The notes under the pieces were generated by a model, which was given only the letters and a program-made list of their open reading frames with translations, was not told where the DNA came from and ran no database searches. 64,000 nt of DNA from Pelagibacterium halotolerans B2 (GTDB lineage: Bacteria; Pseudomonadota; Alphaproteobacteria; Rhizobiales; Devosiaceae). The stretch spans positions 1,922,001-1,986,000 of the forward strand of contig NC_016078.1 in the NCBI RefSeq assembly GCF_000230555.1. The letters run 5' to 3'. Of the stretch, positions 1 to 8,504 are shown piece after piece (position 1 is the stretch's first letter; each line of letters starts with the position of its first letter). The position numbers and the translations under genes were made by a program.

Positions 1-204
1 ATCGACCTCGTCGGCCAGCCGCACGCTTGTCGTGCGGTTGGTCAGCGAGAACGTCGCATCGACGTCCCGATACAGCCCCCAGATCATCTGCAGCATCAAC
101 AGCTTGTAAAAATCGGTATCGAGCAGCGAACGGATGATCGGGTCGAGCTTGAACGTATGGTTGAAAACGCGCCGCGCGATGTCGGTCTTGGACGACGAGC
201 TCAA
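1..204 (-). CDS. pncB: nicotinate phosphoribosyltransferase, N-terminal part (runs off the window)
   Basis: The first 68 codons are present and the gene continues past base 1. The readable N-terminus has the conserved stretch [12 protein letters not shown] found at the start of PncB proteins, which make nicotinate mononucleotide from nicotinate, PRPP and ATP in NAD salvage. The likely start is a TTG at 204-202 that overlaps the TGA stop of pncA by two bases, so the two genes are probably translationally coupled. The order pncA then pncB places deamidation of nicotinamide directly before the use of nicotinate. The start codon is inferred; no ATG fits better. Confidence 0.85.
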   Translation of the reverse strand, partial: MSSSSKTDIARRVFNHTFKLDPIIRSLLDTDFYKLLMLQMIWGLYRDVDATFSLTNRTTSVRLADEVD

Positions 205-800
205 ATCACGTCCACCCCGTCGGCCTTCATCTTCCCGATCATCGTCTCCATCGATCCCATCAGGTCGATCCCCCGGCAAGCCTCCAGCATCACCCGCGCC
301 GAAAACCCCTGCCCCACAGCGTCGAGCGCCGAATAGGCGACGCAGAAATCGGTGGCCAGCCCAACGAACGTAAGCTCACTCAGCCCCCGCTCGCGCAGAT
401 ACCCCGTCAGCCCGGTTGGCGTCGTGTGATCGTTCTCGAAAAACGCCGAATAGGAATCGATCGGTGTCCGAAACCCTTTGCGGATCACCAATTCAGCGGG
501 CACCAGGTTCAATTCGGGATGGAAATCGGCGCCATGGCTGCCCTGGATGCAATGATCCGGCCATAGCCGCTGGCTGCCATACGCCATTTCGATATCATCG
601 AACGGCGCCTTGCCGGGGTGTTGGGAGGCAAAGCTCGAATGGTCCGCCGTGTGCCAGTCCTGGGTCAGGATGACATGGTCGAACTGCCCCATGAGCTGGT
701 TGATGACCGGCACCACCCGGTCGCCCTCATCCACCGCCAACGCCCCTCCTGGGCAGAAATCGTTCTGCACATCGATGACGATCAACGCTTTTGTGGCCAT
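201..800 (-). CDS. pncA: nicotinamidase
   Basis: A 199-residue cytoplasmic hydrolase of the isochorismatase-like family that converts nicotinamide to nicotinate and ammonia for NAD salvage. The catalytic triad is visible as D10 (in VIDVQNDF), K108 and C153 (in [10 protein letters not shown]). The metal-binding residues D48, H50 and H54 lie in TQDWHTADH, and the DHCIQGS loop is at 82-88. Length is usual for bacterial PncA. It overlaps the start of pncB and forms a two-gene salvage unit with it. Upstream lies a DJ-1 family gene on the same strand, 54 bases away. Confidence 0.93.
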   Translation of the reverse strand: MATKALIVIDVQNDFCPGGALAVDEGDRVVPVINQLMGQFDHVILTQDWHTADHSSFASQHPGKAPFDDIEMAYGSQRLWPDHCIQGSHGADFHPELNLVPAELVIRKGFRTPIDSYSAFFENDHTTPTGLTGYLRERGLSELTFVGLATDFCVAYSALDAVGQGFSARVMLEACRGIDLMGSMETMIGKMKADGVDVI

Positions 801-854
801 GGGCGCCTCCCCAAATCAAAATCACGCGCACTACTGCAAGCCATGCGCGCCGCG

Positions 855-1424
855 TCAACTCCCCATGCGCGCATGCTCCCGCGACAGCATGCCCATGATC
901 GCCTGGGCCGCCTCCCCCTCAACGCCCGCCGCCATCAGCACCTCGAACGCAAAGCTCGCCGGAGCGGGCGCTGGTGCCGTGATGATCCGCCCGTCCCGAA
1001 CGGCCTGGGGCTGGTCGCGGTAATGCGCCGCGCCGCGATAGCCCCCGACCGCCCGCAGATAGTCCAGTCCGTTGGAGGTATGCGCGACATCATCGAGCAA
1101 CCCCGCCCGCGCCAGCGCCAATGTTGCGCCGCAAATCCCCGCGATCACGCACCCGTTCTCGTGAGCTTGTTTCAATCGTCCTTCGATCTCGGGCGGCGTA
1201 TCACTCTCAAACGCGGGGCCACCGCAAACCACGACCACGCCACCCTTCGGTGCCGAAAACCGCTCAAGCGCTTCTGTCTTGAGCCCGGAAACTGCCGTCA
1301 CCGGCCCTCCGTCCGCAGAGACAAATCCAATCTCGGCGCCGTAATAGGCTCGCCCGGTTCCCGCCAACACCCCGATCTCCCAGTCGGAATATCCCTCGGT
1401 CAGCACAATGGTGATCGTTTCCAT
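855..1424 (-). CDS. DJ-1/PfpI family protein
   Basis: About 189 residues. A glutamate near the N-terminus (TEGYSDWE) and a cysteine in a nucleophile elbow (IAGICGATLALA) are the hallmarks of the DJ-1/ThiJ/PfpI superfamily, whose members act as deglycases, chaperones, proteases or amidotransferase-like enzymes. The substrate cannot be told from sequence. The start at 1424 was chosen over an upstream in-frame ATG because a GGGAGAG ribosome site sits just before it and the protein then begins directly with the first beta strand. It lies upstream of pncA on the same strand and may share its transcript. Confidence 0.82.
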   Translation of the reverse strand: METITIVLTEGYSDWEIGVLAGTGRAYYGAEIGFVSADGGPVTAVSGLKTEALERFSAPKGGVVVVCGGPAFESDTPPEIEGRLKQAHENGCVIAGICGATLALARAGLLDDVAHTSNGLDYLRAVGGYRGAAHYRDQPQAVRDGRIITAPAPAPASFAFEVLMAAGVEGEAAQAIMGMLSREHARMGS

Positions 1425-1538
1425 CCATCTCTCCCGCGTTGCGATTTCATCGATCACTATTCTGGCTGCTGACAGTGACAGACCATGTCAGCACGTTCTC
1501 GCTTGACGCCAGCGATGCGATCGGGCTCCCTTCGCCCC

Positions 1539-2015
1539 ATGACAGACCTGCGCCAATCCGAACTCCGCGTCGCCGCCGACATTGCCCGCCACGAGCTGCC
1601 CGGCACTATCGTCGTGCTCGATCAACTCGCGACCACCGCCAGCATGGCCGCCGAAGCCCTCGGCGTCGAAATTGGCCGCATCGTCAAATCGCTGATCTTT
1701 GTCGGCGAGCAAACCGGCGAACCCATCATGGTGCTGGTCTCGGGCGCCAACCGCGTTCACGAAAAACGCACCGGACGCCAGATCGGCCAGAAGCTGGGTC
1801 GCGCCGATGCCGATCTTGTGCGCGAAACCACCGGCTTTGCCATCGGCGGCGTTTCGCCGCTGGGACAGCTCAAATCCATTCCGATTTATATGGACACCGA
1901 TCTCTTCGCGTTCCAAACCGTCTGGGCCGCAGCCGGAAACGCGCGCTCGGTATTTGAAATCGCACCGGACGATCTCGCCCGCGTCACCGGCGCACCCCGC
2001 ATCACCGTCACCTGA
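1539..2015 (+). CDS. YbaK/aminoacyl-tRNA deacylase domain protein
   Basis: About 158 residues, a stand-alone YbaK/EbsC domain related to the editing domain of prolyl-tRNA synthetase. Members hydrolyse mischarged tRNAs such as Cys-tRNA(Pro) or Ala-tRNA(Pro). The family lysine is in VKSLIF and the conserved GFAIGGVSPLG loop is present. The start is uncertain: an in-frame ATG at 1485 would add 18 residues that do not look like the family, and neither candidate has a strong ribosome site. It is followed 17 bases later by the antiporter gene on the same strand. Confidence 0.82.
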   Translation: MTDLRQSELRVAADIARHELPGTIVVLDQLATTASMAAEALGVEIGRIVKSLIFVGEQTGEPIMVLVSGANRVHEKRTGRQIGQKLGRADADLVRETTGFAIGGVSPLGQLKSIPIYMDTDLFAFQTVWAAAGNARSVFEIAPDDLARVTGAPRITVT

Positions 2016-2032
2016 CTCCCCGGAGCCCCTAA

Positions 2033-2983
2033 ATGGTCTATCTCCTGCTTATCGTCGGCCTCATTCTGCTCGTGGCAGGCGGCGAAGGCTTCGTGCGCGG
2101 CTCCGTGGCCATCGCAGAAAAACTTGGCATGTCCTCGCTGCTGATCGGGTTGACACTGGTCGGCTTCGGCACCTCGCTGCCCGAACTCGTGACCTCGGTT
2201 CAAGCCGCCCTCGACGGGGCGCCCGGCATTGCCGTGGGCAATGTGGTCGGCTCCAACATCGCCAATATCCTGCTGATCCTTGGCATCACCGCACTCATCT
2301 ATCCCATCGCCGTGGACAAGGCCGTGCTCCGCCGCGACGGCGCGGTCCTGGTTATCGCTTCTCTGGCCGCATTGGCCATCGTCCTGATCGGCGCGTTGGG
2401 ACGCATCGCCGGGCTGGTCCTCGTCGCCCTTCTGATCGCCTATGTGATCTATTCCTATTTCGCCGATCGCAAATCACAGGCATCGGCCGGCTTGGCAGCG
2501 GAAATCGAAGCGACGGGCGGCAAACAACCGGTTCCTGTCTCAATCCTGTTCGTCATCGGCGGCCTCGCCCTCACGGTGCTCGGCGCGCGCCTGCTGGTGT
2601 CCAGCGCCGTCGAGATCGCCACGGCCCTCGGCGTGTCGGAAACGATCATCGGGCTGACCGTGGTTGCCGTGGGCACCTCTTTGCCCGAACTGGTGACCTC
2701 GGTCATCGCCGCGATCCGCCGCCACACCGATCTGGCGCTGGGCAACATCATCGGCTCCCACAATTTCAACATCTTCTCGATTTTGGGGATCACGGCCCTG
2801 ATCCAGCCTATCCCCGTTCCCGGCGAGATCATCCAACTCGACATCTGGGTCATGCTCGGCGCCACCGCCCTCCTGCTCGGCTTTTCCTACACCCAACGCG
2901 AAATCGTGCGCTGGGAAGGCGGCGTGCTCCTGGCGCTCTATGCAGGCTATATCGGCTGGCTCGCACTCGGAGCTATTGGCTAA
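2033..2983 (+). CDS. calcium/sodium antiporter, CaCA family (YrbG-like)
   Basis: A 316-residue inner-membrane protein with about ten hydrophobic segments. It carries the two inverted alpha repeats of the Ca2+:cation antiporter superfamily: GFGTSLPELVTS followed by GNVVGSNIAN in the first half, and AVGTSLPELVTS followed by GNIIGSHNFN in the second. The second repeat has a histidine where SN is usual (GSHNFN). It probably exports Ca2+ in exchange for Na+ or H+. A GGAG ribosome site lies seven bases before the ATG. Its TAA stop overlaps the stop of the convergent miaA gene (shared CTAA). Confidence 0.88.
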   Translation: MVYLLLIVGLILLVAGGEGFVRGSVAIAEKLGMSSLLIGLTLVGFGTSLPELVTSVQAALDGAPGIAVGNVVGSNIANILLILGITALIYPIAVDKAVLRRDGAVLVIASLAALAIVLIGALGRIAGLVLVALLIAYVIYSYFADRKSQASAGLAAEIEATGGKQPVPVSILFVIGGLALTVLGARLLVSSAVEIATALGVSETIIGLTVVAVGTSLPELVTSVIAAIRRHTDLALGNIIGSHNFNIFSILGITALIQPIPVPGEIIQLDIWVMLGATALLLGFSYTQREIVRWEGGVLLALYAGYIGWLALGAIG

Positions 2984-3876
2984 CCGGCAAACGGATCGAC
3001 AAAACTCCAGTATCCGAACCGGTTGCGGAACCATGTCGATTGCCGCTTGGCATATTGCCGTGTGGCAGTCACCGCTTTTTCGACCGCCTCCTCCCGGCCC
3101 ATCTCCCCGCCCAGCATGGCCGCGATTTCGCCCACCCCGATCGCCTTCATCGCCGGTAATGACGGATCGAGATCGCGCGCCAAGAGCGTCTCGACCTCGC
3201 CGACCGCCCCCGCCTCCATCATCGCCTCGAACCGCTCACCGATCCGCCGCCGCAACAGGCCCCGCTCGGGCATCAGCACGATCTTTTCGAGCGCATAGCC
3301 ATCAAGCAGCCCCGGCCCGTTGGCGCCCTGAAACGCGCTCAGCGACTTACCCGTGGCCATCAGAACCGAAAGCGCCCGCACCACCCGCTGCGGATCGGCA
3401 ACCTTGAGCCGGCCGGCCGTCTCCGGGTCCCGTTCGGCCAGCAGCGCCATCCGCCCGGCTTCATCACGGTCTTGAATCAGTTTCTCAGCTTGCGCGACGA
3501 AACCGGGATCGATAGCCGGCACCTGCGCGAATCCATTTAAGAGCGCATCGAAATAAAGCCCTGTTCCGCCGACGAAAATCAGCTCCTGATTCTCTTTCTC
3601 AGCCTCTTGAATCTGTTTGTGAGCATCGGCCAGCCACGCACCGGTGGAATAGCGCATCGAAGGATCGACATGCCCGAACATTTCGTGACGCGCCTGCGCC
3701 AGCTCGTCTGGGTTGGGCCGCGCCGTCAGCCGGTCGAGCACGCCATAGACCTGCATGGAGTCCGCATTGACGATCCGCGCGCCGCTTTTGCGCGCCCGTT
3801 CGATGGCCAGCGCCGTCTTGCCGCTGGCGGTCGGACCGGCTATCAAAACCGCGCGCTTTGCTCCATCCCTTGCCAT
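2980..3876 (-). CDS. miaA: tRNA dimethylallyltransferase
   Basis: A 298-residue enzyme that adds a dimethylallyl group to A37 of tRNAs reading codons that begin with U. The P-loop GPTASGKT is at 14-21 and the conserved DSMQVY at 39-44; GGTGLY and the C-terminal QYAKRQ(S)TWFR segment, which grips the tRNA, are also present. Length is typical. The ATG at 3876-3874 is part of a CCATGG palindrome that also contains an ATG of the divergent serB reading frame, so the two genes have essentially no spacer. Confidence 0.93.
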   Translation of the reverse strand: MARDGAKRAVLIAGPTASGKTALAIERARKSGARIVNADSMQVYGVLDRLTARPNPDELAQARHEMFGHVDPSMRYSTGAWLADAHKQIQEAEKENQELIFVGGTGLYFDALLNGFAQVPAIDPGFVAQAEKLIQDRDEAGRMALLAERDPETAGRLKVADPQRVVRALSVLMATGKSLSAFQGANGPGLLDGYALEKIVLMPERGLLRRRIGERFEAMMEAGAVGEVETLLARDLDPSLPAMKAIGVGEIAAMLGGEMGREEAVEKAVTATRQYAKRQSTWFRNRFGYWSFVDPFAG

Positions 3877-3886
3877 GGTCGTGCCT

Positions 3887-4762
3887 ATGTCAGTTCTCGT
3901 CCTGATCGCCAATCCCAATGAGCCGGTCCTGTCCAACGCTCTGGTCGAAACGGTCCAGCGTGAAACCCATGGCGAAATCAACTGGCTCGCGCAAGGCATA
4001 GCCTGTGAGATCATCGCGCCCAAGGCCGCAGATCCGGTTGTGATGGCCCGCGAAATCATCGACTCCCAGCCCATCGACGCAGCGCTCGTCGCGCTCGCCA
4101 ACCGGCGCAAGCAATTGCTCGTCGCCGACATGGATTCCACGATGATCGAGCAGGAATGCATCGACGAGTTGGCCGATGCGCTGGGTCTCAAACCCCAGGT
4201 TGCCGAAATCACCGAACGCGCCATGCGCGGCGAGCTCGATTTCGAAGCTGCCCTCGATACCCGTGTCGCACTCCTCAAGGGCCTCGAACGCAAGCTGGTG
4301 GAGGACATCCGCCGCGAACGCATCACCCTCGCTCCGGGCGGACGCGCGCTGATCCAGACCATGAAAACCCATGGCGCCTATACCGCGCTGGTCTCGGGGG
4401 GCTTCACCCTCTTTGCCGATTATTTCGCCAAACGCATCGGTTTTGACGAGGCCATCGCAAATATCCTGCAATTTGACTCGGACGACCGCCTCACCGGCAC
4501 CGTCGAAAAGCCCATCGTCGATAAGACCACCAAGCGCAATCGCCTCATGGCTTTGGCCGGCGAAAAGGGGCTGTCGATTGCCCAAACCATGGCCGTGGGC
4601 GATGGCGCCAACGATCTCGACATGCTTCAGGCCGCCGGGCTCGGCGTTGCCATCCACGCCAAGCCCATCGTTGCCGAACAGGCCGCGGTTCGCATCGATC
4701 ATTCCGACCTCACGGCCCTGCTCTACCTCCAGGGCTATTCCGACGACGATATCGTCAGATGA
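3887..4762 (+). CDS. serB: phosphoserine phosphatase
   Basis: A 291-residue HAD-superfamily enzyme that catalyses the last step of serine synthesis. An N-terminal ACT-like region of about 80 residues precedes the catalytic motif DMDSTMIEQE. Motif II (VSGGF) and motif III (GDGANDLDML) follow. The proposed start is the ATG at 3887; a second in-frame ATG at 3875 lies inside the start codon of the divergent miaA. Neither has a clear ribosome site. The 3' end overlaps the following acetyltransferase gene by ATGA. Confidence 0.92.
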   Translation: MSVLVLIANPNEPVLSNALVETVQRETHGEINWLAQGIACEIIAPKAADPVVMAREIIDSQPIDAALVALANRRKQLLVADMDSTMIEQECIDELADALGLKPQVAEITERAMRGELDFEAALDTRVALLKGLERKLVEDIRRERITLAPGGRALIQTMKTHGAYTALVSGGFTLFADYFAKRIGFDEAIANILQFDSDDRLTGTVEKPIVDKTTKRNRLMALAGEKGLSIAQTMAVGDGANDLDMLQAAGLGVAIHAKPIVAEQAAVRIDHSDLTALLYLQGYSDDDIVR

Positions 4763-5313
4763 AGCTCGAAACCGAACGCCTGATCCTCAGGCCATGGCAA
4801 AAATCCGACCTCGGCGCCTATGCCGCCCTCCAGGGCGATCCCCTTGTGCGCCGCTTCTTTCCCGCCTGCATGACCGCCGAGCAGGCCGAGACCGACCTGC
4901 TTGGCCACATGGAAAAATATGCGGCCAACGGCTTCGGAATGATGGCCGCCGAATTCCGGCAGACTGGCGAACTTGTGGGCCTGATCGGCATCGGCAAGGT
5001 GCCCGACATCATCCGCGATGTCATTCCCTCCCACCCCGATATCGAAATCGGCTGGGTCATCCATCATCGCTTCTGGGGTCAGGGTCTCGCGCCCGAAGGT
5101 GCCGCCCGCTGGCGCGACTATGCCTTCGCCGAACTGGGCCTGCCCCAAATCGTGGCCTTCACCGCCGCCATCAACACCCCTTCCCAGCGGGTGATGGGAA
5201 AGATCGGCATGCGGCGCGACCCTTCCGACGATTATGAACACCCGCGCATCGCACCCGACCACCCCCTGCACCGGCACGTGCTTTACAGGGTCACAAACCC
5301 CCGCCTCTCCTGA
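4759..5313 (+). CDS. GNAT family N-acetyltransferase (RimJ/RimL-like)
   Basis: A 184-residue acetyltransferase that begins with the LETERLILRPW segment typical of the RimJ/RimL-like GNAT subgroup, which acetylate protein N-termini or small amines using acetyl-CoA. The acetyl-CoA loop is seen around RFWGQGLAPEGAARW, and the C-terminal part has INTPSQRVMGKIGM, where members bind the pantetheine arm. The substrate is unknown. The start overlaps the serB stop by four bases, so the two are translationally coupled. Confidence 0.86.
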   Translation: MKLETERLILRPWQKSDLGAYAALQGDPLVRRFFPACMTAEQAETDLLGHMEKYAANGFGMMAAEFRQTGELVGLIGIGKVPDIIRDVIPSHPDIEIGWVIHHRFWGQGLAPEGAARWRDYAFAELGLPQIVAFTAAINTPSQRVMGKIGMRRDPSDDYEHPRIAPDHPLHRHVLYRVTNPRLS

Positions 5314-5370
5314 CACGTCCTGTCATGGCACCTTTATAGCGTGCCCCTGAAACAGACAGGGACACCAGCC

Positions 5371-5769
5371 ATGCCCATCACCGGAAGCTGCCATTGCGGC
5401 GCCACCAGGTTCGAGATCGACGTCACCCCGCAAACCGCCACGCGCTGCAACTGCACCTTTTGCACCAAGAAGGGCGCCTTATGGGCCTATTGCGAGCCCG
5501 ACCAGTTCCACCTGACCACTCCGATCCGCAACGCGGCGCAATATTCCCCGACCACACCCGAGAACCGGCACTATTTCTGCCCCACCTGCGGCTGCGCGAC
5601 CTTCTCGGACAATCCCGATTATTCGAGCTTTGCCGAAGGGGACTGGGAAGCCGCAGAAGCGAGCTTCGATCCCAAAAAACGCCGTATCTCGATCAATCTC
5701 TGGGTGCTGGACGATTTCGATGTCGAAGCCCTGCCCATCGAACGCGTCGATGGACGAAACCAATGGTAG
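5371..5769 (+). CDS. GFA family protein (glutathione-dependent formaldehyde-activating fold)
   Basis: About 132 residues with the zinc-binding cysteine pattern of the GFA family: CHCG near the N-terminus, CNCTFC, and CPTCGC in the middle. Members bind structural and catalytic zinc; few have a known substrate, and the original formaldehyde-glutathione activity does not extend to the whole family. The start at 5371 puts the CHCG motif at residues 7-10, as is usual, rather than the upstream ATG at 5341. The gene stands alone and ends shortly before a dispersed repeat. A second GFA gene lies at 36235. Confidence 0.85.
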   Translation: MPITGSCHCGATRFEIDVTPQTATRCNCTFCTKKGALWAYCEPDQFHLTTPIRNAAQYSPTTPENRHYFCPTCGCATFSDNPDYSSFAEGDWEAAEASFDPKKRRISINLWVLDDFDVEALPIERVDGRNQW

Positions 5770-5790
5770 TCCTCAGGCTCGTTGCTGATT

Positions 5791-5860
5791 AGAGCGTGTC
5801 CAGCAAAAGTGGAAACGGTTTTGCGGTTCGGACACGCGACAAAACAAAGGTCTAGAACCG
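5791..5860. repeat. dispersed palindromic repeat, copy 1 (truncated form)
   Basis: A 70-base element also present at 29359 and, in diverged form, at 57061. It folds into a hairpin with outer arms GCGTGTCC and GGACACGC and inner arms GCAAAA and TTTTGC. After the hairpin comes GACAAAACAAAGG. Similar elements are scattered between genes in many Hyphomicrobiales. The right end of this copy supplies the last codons and the TAG stop of the DUF2065 gene. The second hairpin module seen in the 29359 copy is missing. Confidence 0.85.
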
Positions 5861-6037
5861 CACGACCGCGAGCACAACCAGGCCCGCCGCTGCCATTCCA
5901 AGCGCCGCCATGCGCAATTGCTGGCTCGGCAGCGCGATCATCTGGGCCACCATCCTTTTCATCTGCTCGGGAAATGCAGCGTAAAGCAACCCCTCGATAA
6001 CAAAGGCCAGCCCCAGAGCGGCAAGAAGATCTGTCAT
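5852..6037 (-). CDS. DUF2065 (YjeT-like) small membrane protein
   Basis: A 61-residue protein with two hydrophobic segments separated by a short basic loop (PEQMKRM), as in the DUF2065 family, whose genes often follow hflC. Function is unknown. A GGAG ribosome site sits eight bases before the ATG. It is separated from hflC by a strong terminator, so it may be read through or have its own promoter. The stop codon falls inside a dispersed repeat, suggesting that the repeat trimmed or replaced the original end. The protease gene that commonly follows in related genomes is not here. Confidence 0.82.
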   Translation of the reverse strand: MTDLLAALGLAFVIEGLLYAAFPEQMKRMVAQMIALPSQQLRMAALGMAAAGLVVLAVVRF

Positions 6038-6056
6038 TTTGAATTCTCCTCAAAGA

Positions 6057-6087
6057 AAAAGAGGCGCACCCAAGGTGCGCCTCTTTT
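6057..6087 (-). terminator. intrinsic terminator after hflC
   Basis: A 14-bp perfect stem (AAAAGAGGCGCACC with its complement) closes on a three-base loop. Read on the minus strand the hairpin is followed by a run of T, so it should terminate the hflKC transcript 20 bases after the hflC stop. It may also work on the plus strand. Confidence 0.88.
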
Positions 6088-6106
6088 AGCAATTGCAGCC
6101 ACGCTC

Positions 6107-7243
6107 TTATTGAGCGGGAGCGGGCTCTGCACCACCTGCCGGCGCAGGTTCGGCAGGTGCCGTTTCTTCGGGAAGCACTTCGCTGCCCAGATTCTCGGTC
6201 TCGATCAGCTCTTCGAGATTCTGGACATTCTGCTCGAGGTCGTCGGCCCCTTCTCCCGATACCAGCGAATCGGTGGCCAGAAGGTCATCGATCGCTGTGG
6301 AATCGATAGGCTCTTCGCTCGGCCCTTCCACCCCGATATCGATCGGCGTTGCCGTCGGTGCCGGGAAGTCGGGCAATGCGCCGTTCGAACCGAAATAGTT
6401 GAAGAACGCCGAGTCGGGCGAAAGCACCATGGTAGTGTTTCCGTCGGCCAGAGCGTTGCGATAGGCCTCCATCGAGCGATAGAACTCGAAGAACGACTGA
6501 TCCTGCGAATAGGCCTCGGCAAACAGACGGTTCTGCTCGGCGTCACCTTCACCGCGAATGATTTCGCTGTCACGGTTGGCGGCCGAAACCACCTCGACGG
6601 CCTGACGGTCGGCGATGGCGCGCAGGATTTGCGCCTGTTCCTGACCACGAGCGCGGATCAGCGCGGCTTCCGCATTACGCTCGGCCTGCATGCGCTCATA
6701 GGTCTGCTGGGAAACTTCCGGCGTCAGGTCGGTGACCAGAACGCGGACGTCAACGACCTCTATGCCCAGTTCGGTCATGTCGGTCGCCACCAGATCGCTG
6801 GCCTCGCGCATCATTTCCGAACGCTGTTCGGACAGCGCCGCATCGAATTCGCGCAAGCCATAGACCGCACGCAGGGCCGATTCCAGGCGGGTCGCGATAC
6901 GCTGTTCGGCAAGCTGTAGGCTGCCGAGCACCGATTGGCGGAACCGGATGGGATCGACGATACGATAGGTGATGAACGCGTCCACGATATAGAATTGACC
7001 GCCCGAAACCTGCAGGCGGATGCGTTCGAGATCGTAGCGCAGCAAGCGCTTGTCGATATATTGAACGGTTTCCACGAAATCGGTCGGAACCTTGAAATAG
7101 ATCCCCGGCTCCTGGATTTCGCGTGTGATTTCGCCAAAGCGCATCACGATTGCCTGTTCGCGCTCATTGACGATGAACAGGGATGAAAACAGCACATAGA
7201 CGGCAATGACCAGTGCGACGATTGCTATAACGAGCCGGTTCAT
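6107..7243 (-). CDS. hflC: protease modulator HflC
   Basis: A 378-residue SPFH/prohibitin-family protein anchored by one N-terminal transmembrane segment (about residues 4-24), with the bulk in the periplasm. With HflK it forms the large membrane cage that controls the FtsH protease. The SPFH domain spans roughly residues 20-200 and is followed by a long helical region. The C-terminal 75 or so residues are rich in Glu, Pro and Ala and look disordered, which makes the protein longer than enterobacterial HflC. Its ATG overlaps the hflK stop by one base (TAATG). Confidence 0.93.
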   Translation of the reverse strand: MNRLVIAIVALVIAVYVLFSSLFIVNEREQAIVMRFGEITREIQEPGIYFKVPTDFVETVQYIDKRLLRYDLERIRLQVSGGQFYIVDAFITYRIVDPIRFRQSVLGSLQLAEQRIATRLESALRAVYGLREFDAALSEQRSEMMREASDLVATDMTELGIEVVDVRVLVTDLTPEVSQQTYERMQAERNAEAALIRARGQEQAQILRAIADRQAVEVVSAANRDSEIIRGEGDAEQNRLFAEAYSQDQSFFEFYRSMEAYRNALADGNTTMVLSPDSAFFNYFGSNGALPDFPAPTATPIDIGVEGPSEEPIDSTAIDDLLATDSLVSGEGADDLEQNVQNLEELIETENLGSEVLPEETAPAEPAPAGGAEPAPAQ

Positions 7244-8349
7244 TACTGGTTACCTCCGCTCTGGAGGGTCGACCCGCTGCTTCGCAGCTCGGGCAGCGGC
7301 AGATAGGGGATGACCCCCGAACCTTCTCCACCCTCGAGCAACACCTTCTCGGTTCCGCCCAACACCTCTTCCATCATTTCAAGGAAGATACGCTGACGGG
7401 TGACTTCGGGCGCATTGCGGTATTCGTTGTAAACGGCAACGAAGCGTGCCGCCTGACCTTCGGCCTCATTGACCACCCGGTCGCGATAGGCCGCGGCCTC
7501 TTCGCGGATCGCGGCGGCCTGACCACGCGCACTACCCAGAAGGGTGTTGGCATATTGCCGCGCCTCTTCCTGGAAGCGATCTTCGTCCTGCAAGGCACGC
7601 TGCACTTCGTCGAACGCATCGGCCACTTCGGCCGGCGGCGCCACGTTTTCGATCGAGATGTTGGAGATCGTCACGCCAACGCCATAGCTGTCGAGAATGG
7701 TCTGGGTGATCTGCTGCACTTCGAGCGCGATCCCGGTACGATCGTCACGGAACACGTCCTGCGCCGTGCGGCGCCCGACCACTTCGCGCATCGCGCTTTC
7801 TGCCGCCTGGCGGACCATTTCGTCGGGGTCGCGGACCTCGAACAGATAAAGCCGGGGATCGGCGATGCGCCACAGAATTGAAAAGCTCATGTTGACGATG
7901 TTCTGATCGCCCGAAAGCATCAGCCCGCTGTCGCTGGAACTGCTCGTTCCCGTGCCCACGCGGGTCTGGTTTTCCGTCGTGGACGCGCGCTCGACGCGCT
8001 CGATGGGCCACCAATGGAAATGAAGACCCGGATTGGAAAATTCGTCCTTGGGCTGCCCGAACAAGAGCTCGACGCCCACTTCGTTGGGCGCGACCGTATA
8101 AATCGATTGGCTGCCCCAGAACACCAGCGCAGCCGCAACCACACCGACCACCAGCCACCGGCTGCCGCCCGGGATGTTGCCCCCGCCGCCGAACTGCTGC
8201 CGGCCGCGTGCGAGAATATCCTCGAGGTTTGGAGTGTTTCCCCCGCTGGGACGACGCGGCCCATTGCCACCGCCTCCTCCGCCCGGCGCCTGGCCCCACG
8301 GACCACCGCTGCGGCTTCGGCGGCCGCCCCTATTGTCTTCCCACGGCAT
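7243..8349 (-). CDS. hflK: FtsH protease activity modulator HflK
   Basis: A 368-residue partner of HflC. The N-terminus is a Gly/Arg-rich cytoplasmic tail (about residues 1-60), followed by one transmembrane helix near 63-83 and an SPFH domain that starts with PNEVGVELLFGQP. A helical segment rich in Glu, Arg and Ala follows. The order hflK-hflC and the one-base overlap are standard. The 155 bases upstream, up to folA, should hold the promoter; an AT-rich stretch at about 8385-8405 is a candidate for the -10 region. Confidence 0.93.
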   Translation of the reverse strand: MPWEDNRGGRRSRSGGPWGQAPGGGGGGNGPRRPSGGNTPNLEDILARGRQQFGGGGNIPGGSRWLVVGVVAAALVFWGSQSIYTVAPNEVGVELLFGQPKDEFSNPGLHFHWWPIERVERASTTENQTRVGTGTSSSSDSGLMLSGDQNIVNMSFSILWRIADPRLYLFEVRDPDEMVRQAAESAMREVVGRRTAQDVFRDDRTGIALEVQQITQTILDSYGVGVTISNISIENVAPPAEVADAFDEVQRALQDEDRFQEEARQYANTLLGSARGQAAAIREEAAAYRDRVVNEAEGQAARFVAVYNEYRNAPEVTRQRIFLEMMEEVLGGTEKVLLEGGEGSGVIPYLPLPELRSSGSTLQSGGNQ

Positions 8350-8504
8350 TTCGTCCCTTTCGGTTTGTCGTGAAAGTGCTTTTGCTTATTGATGTTTTAT
8401 ATAGGCAAGCCTGGCTCCCCGATCAATGGAAACCGGGTGCGGCACTAAGCACCTTGAGCCATGGTAAACGCGATTTTGACCGCGTCGTGAACGTGCCTGC
8501 CCCC

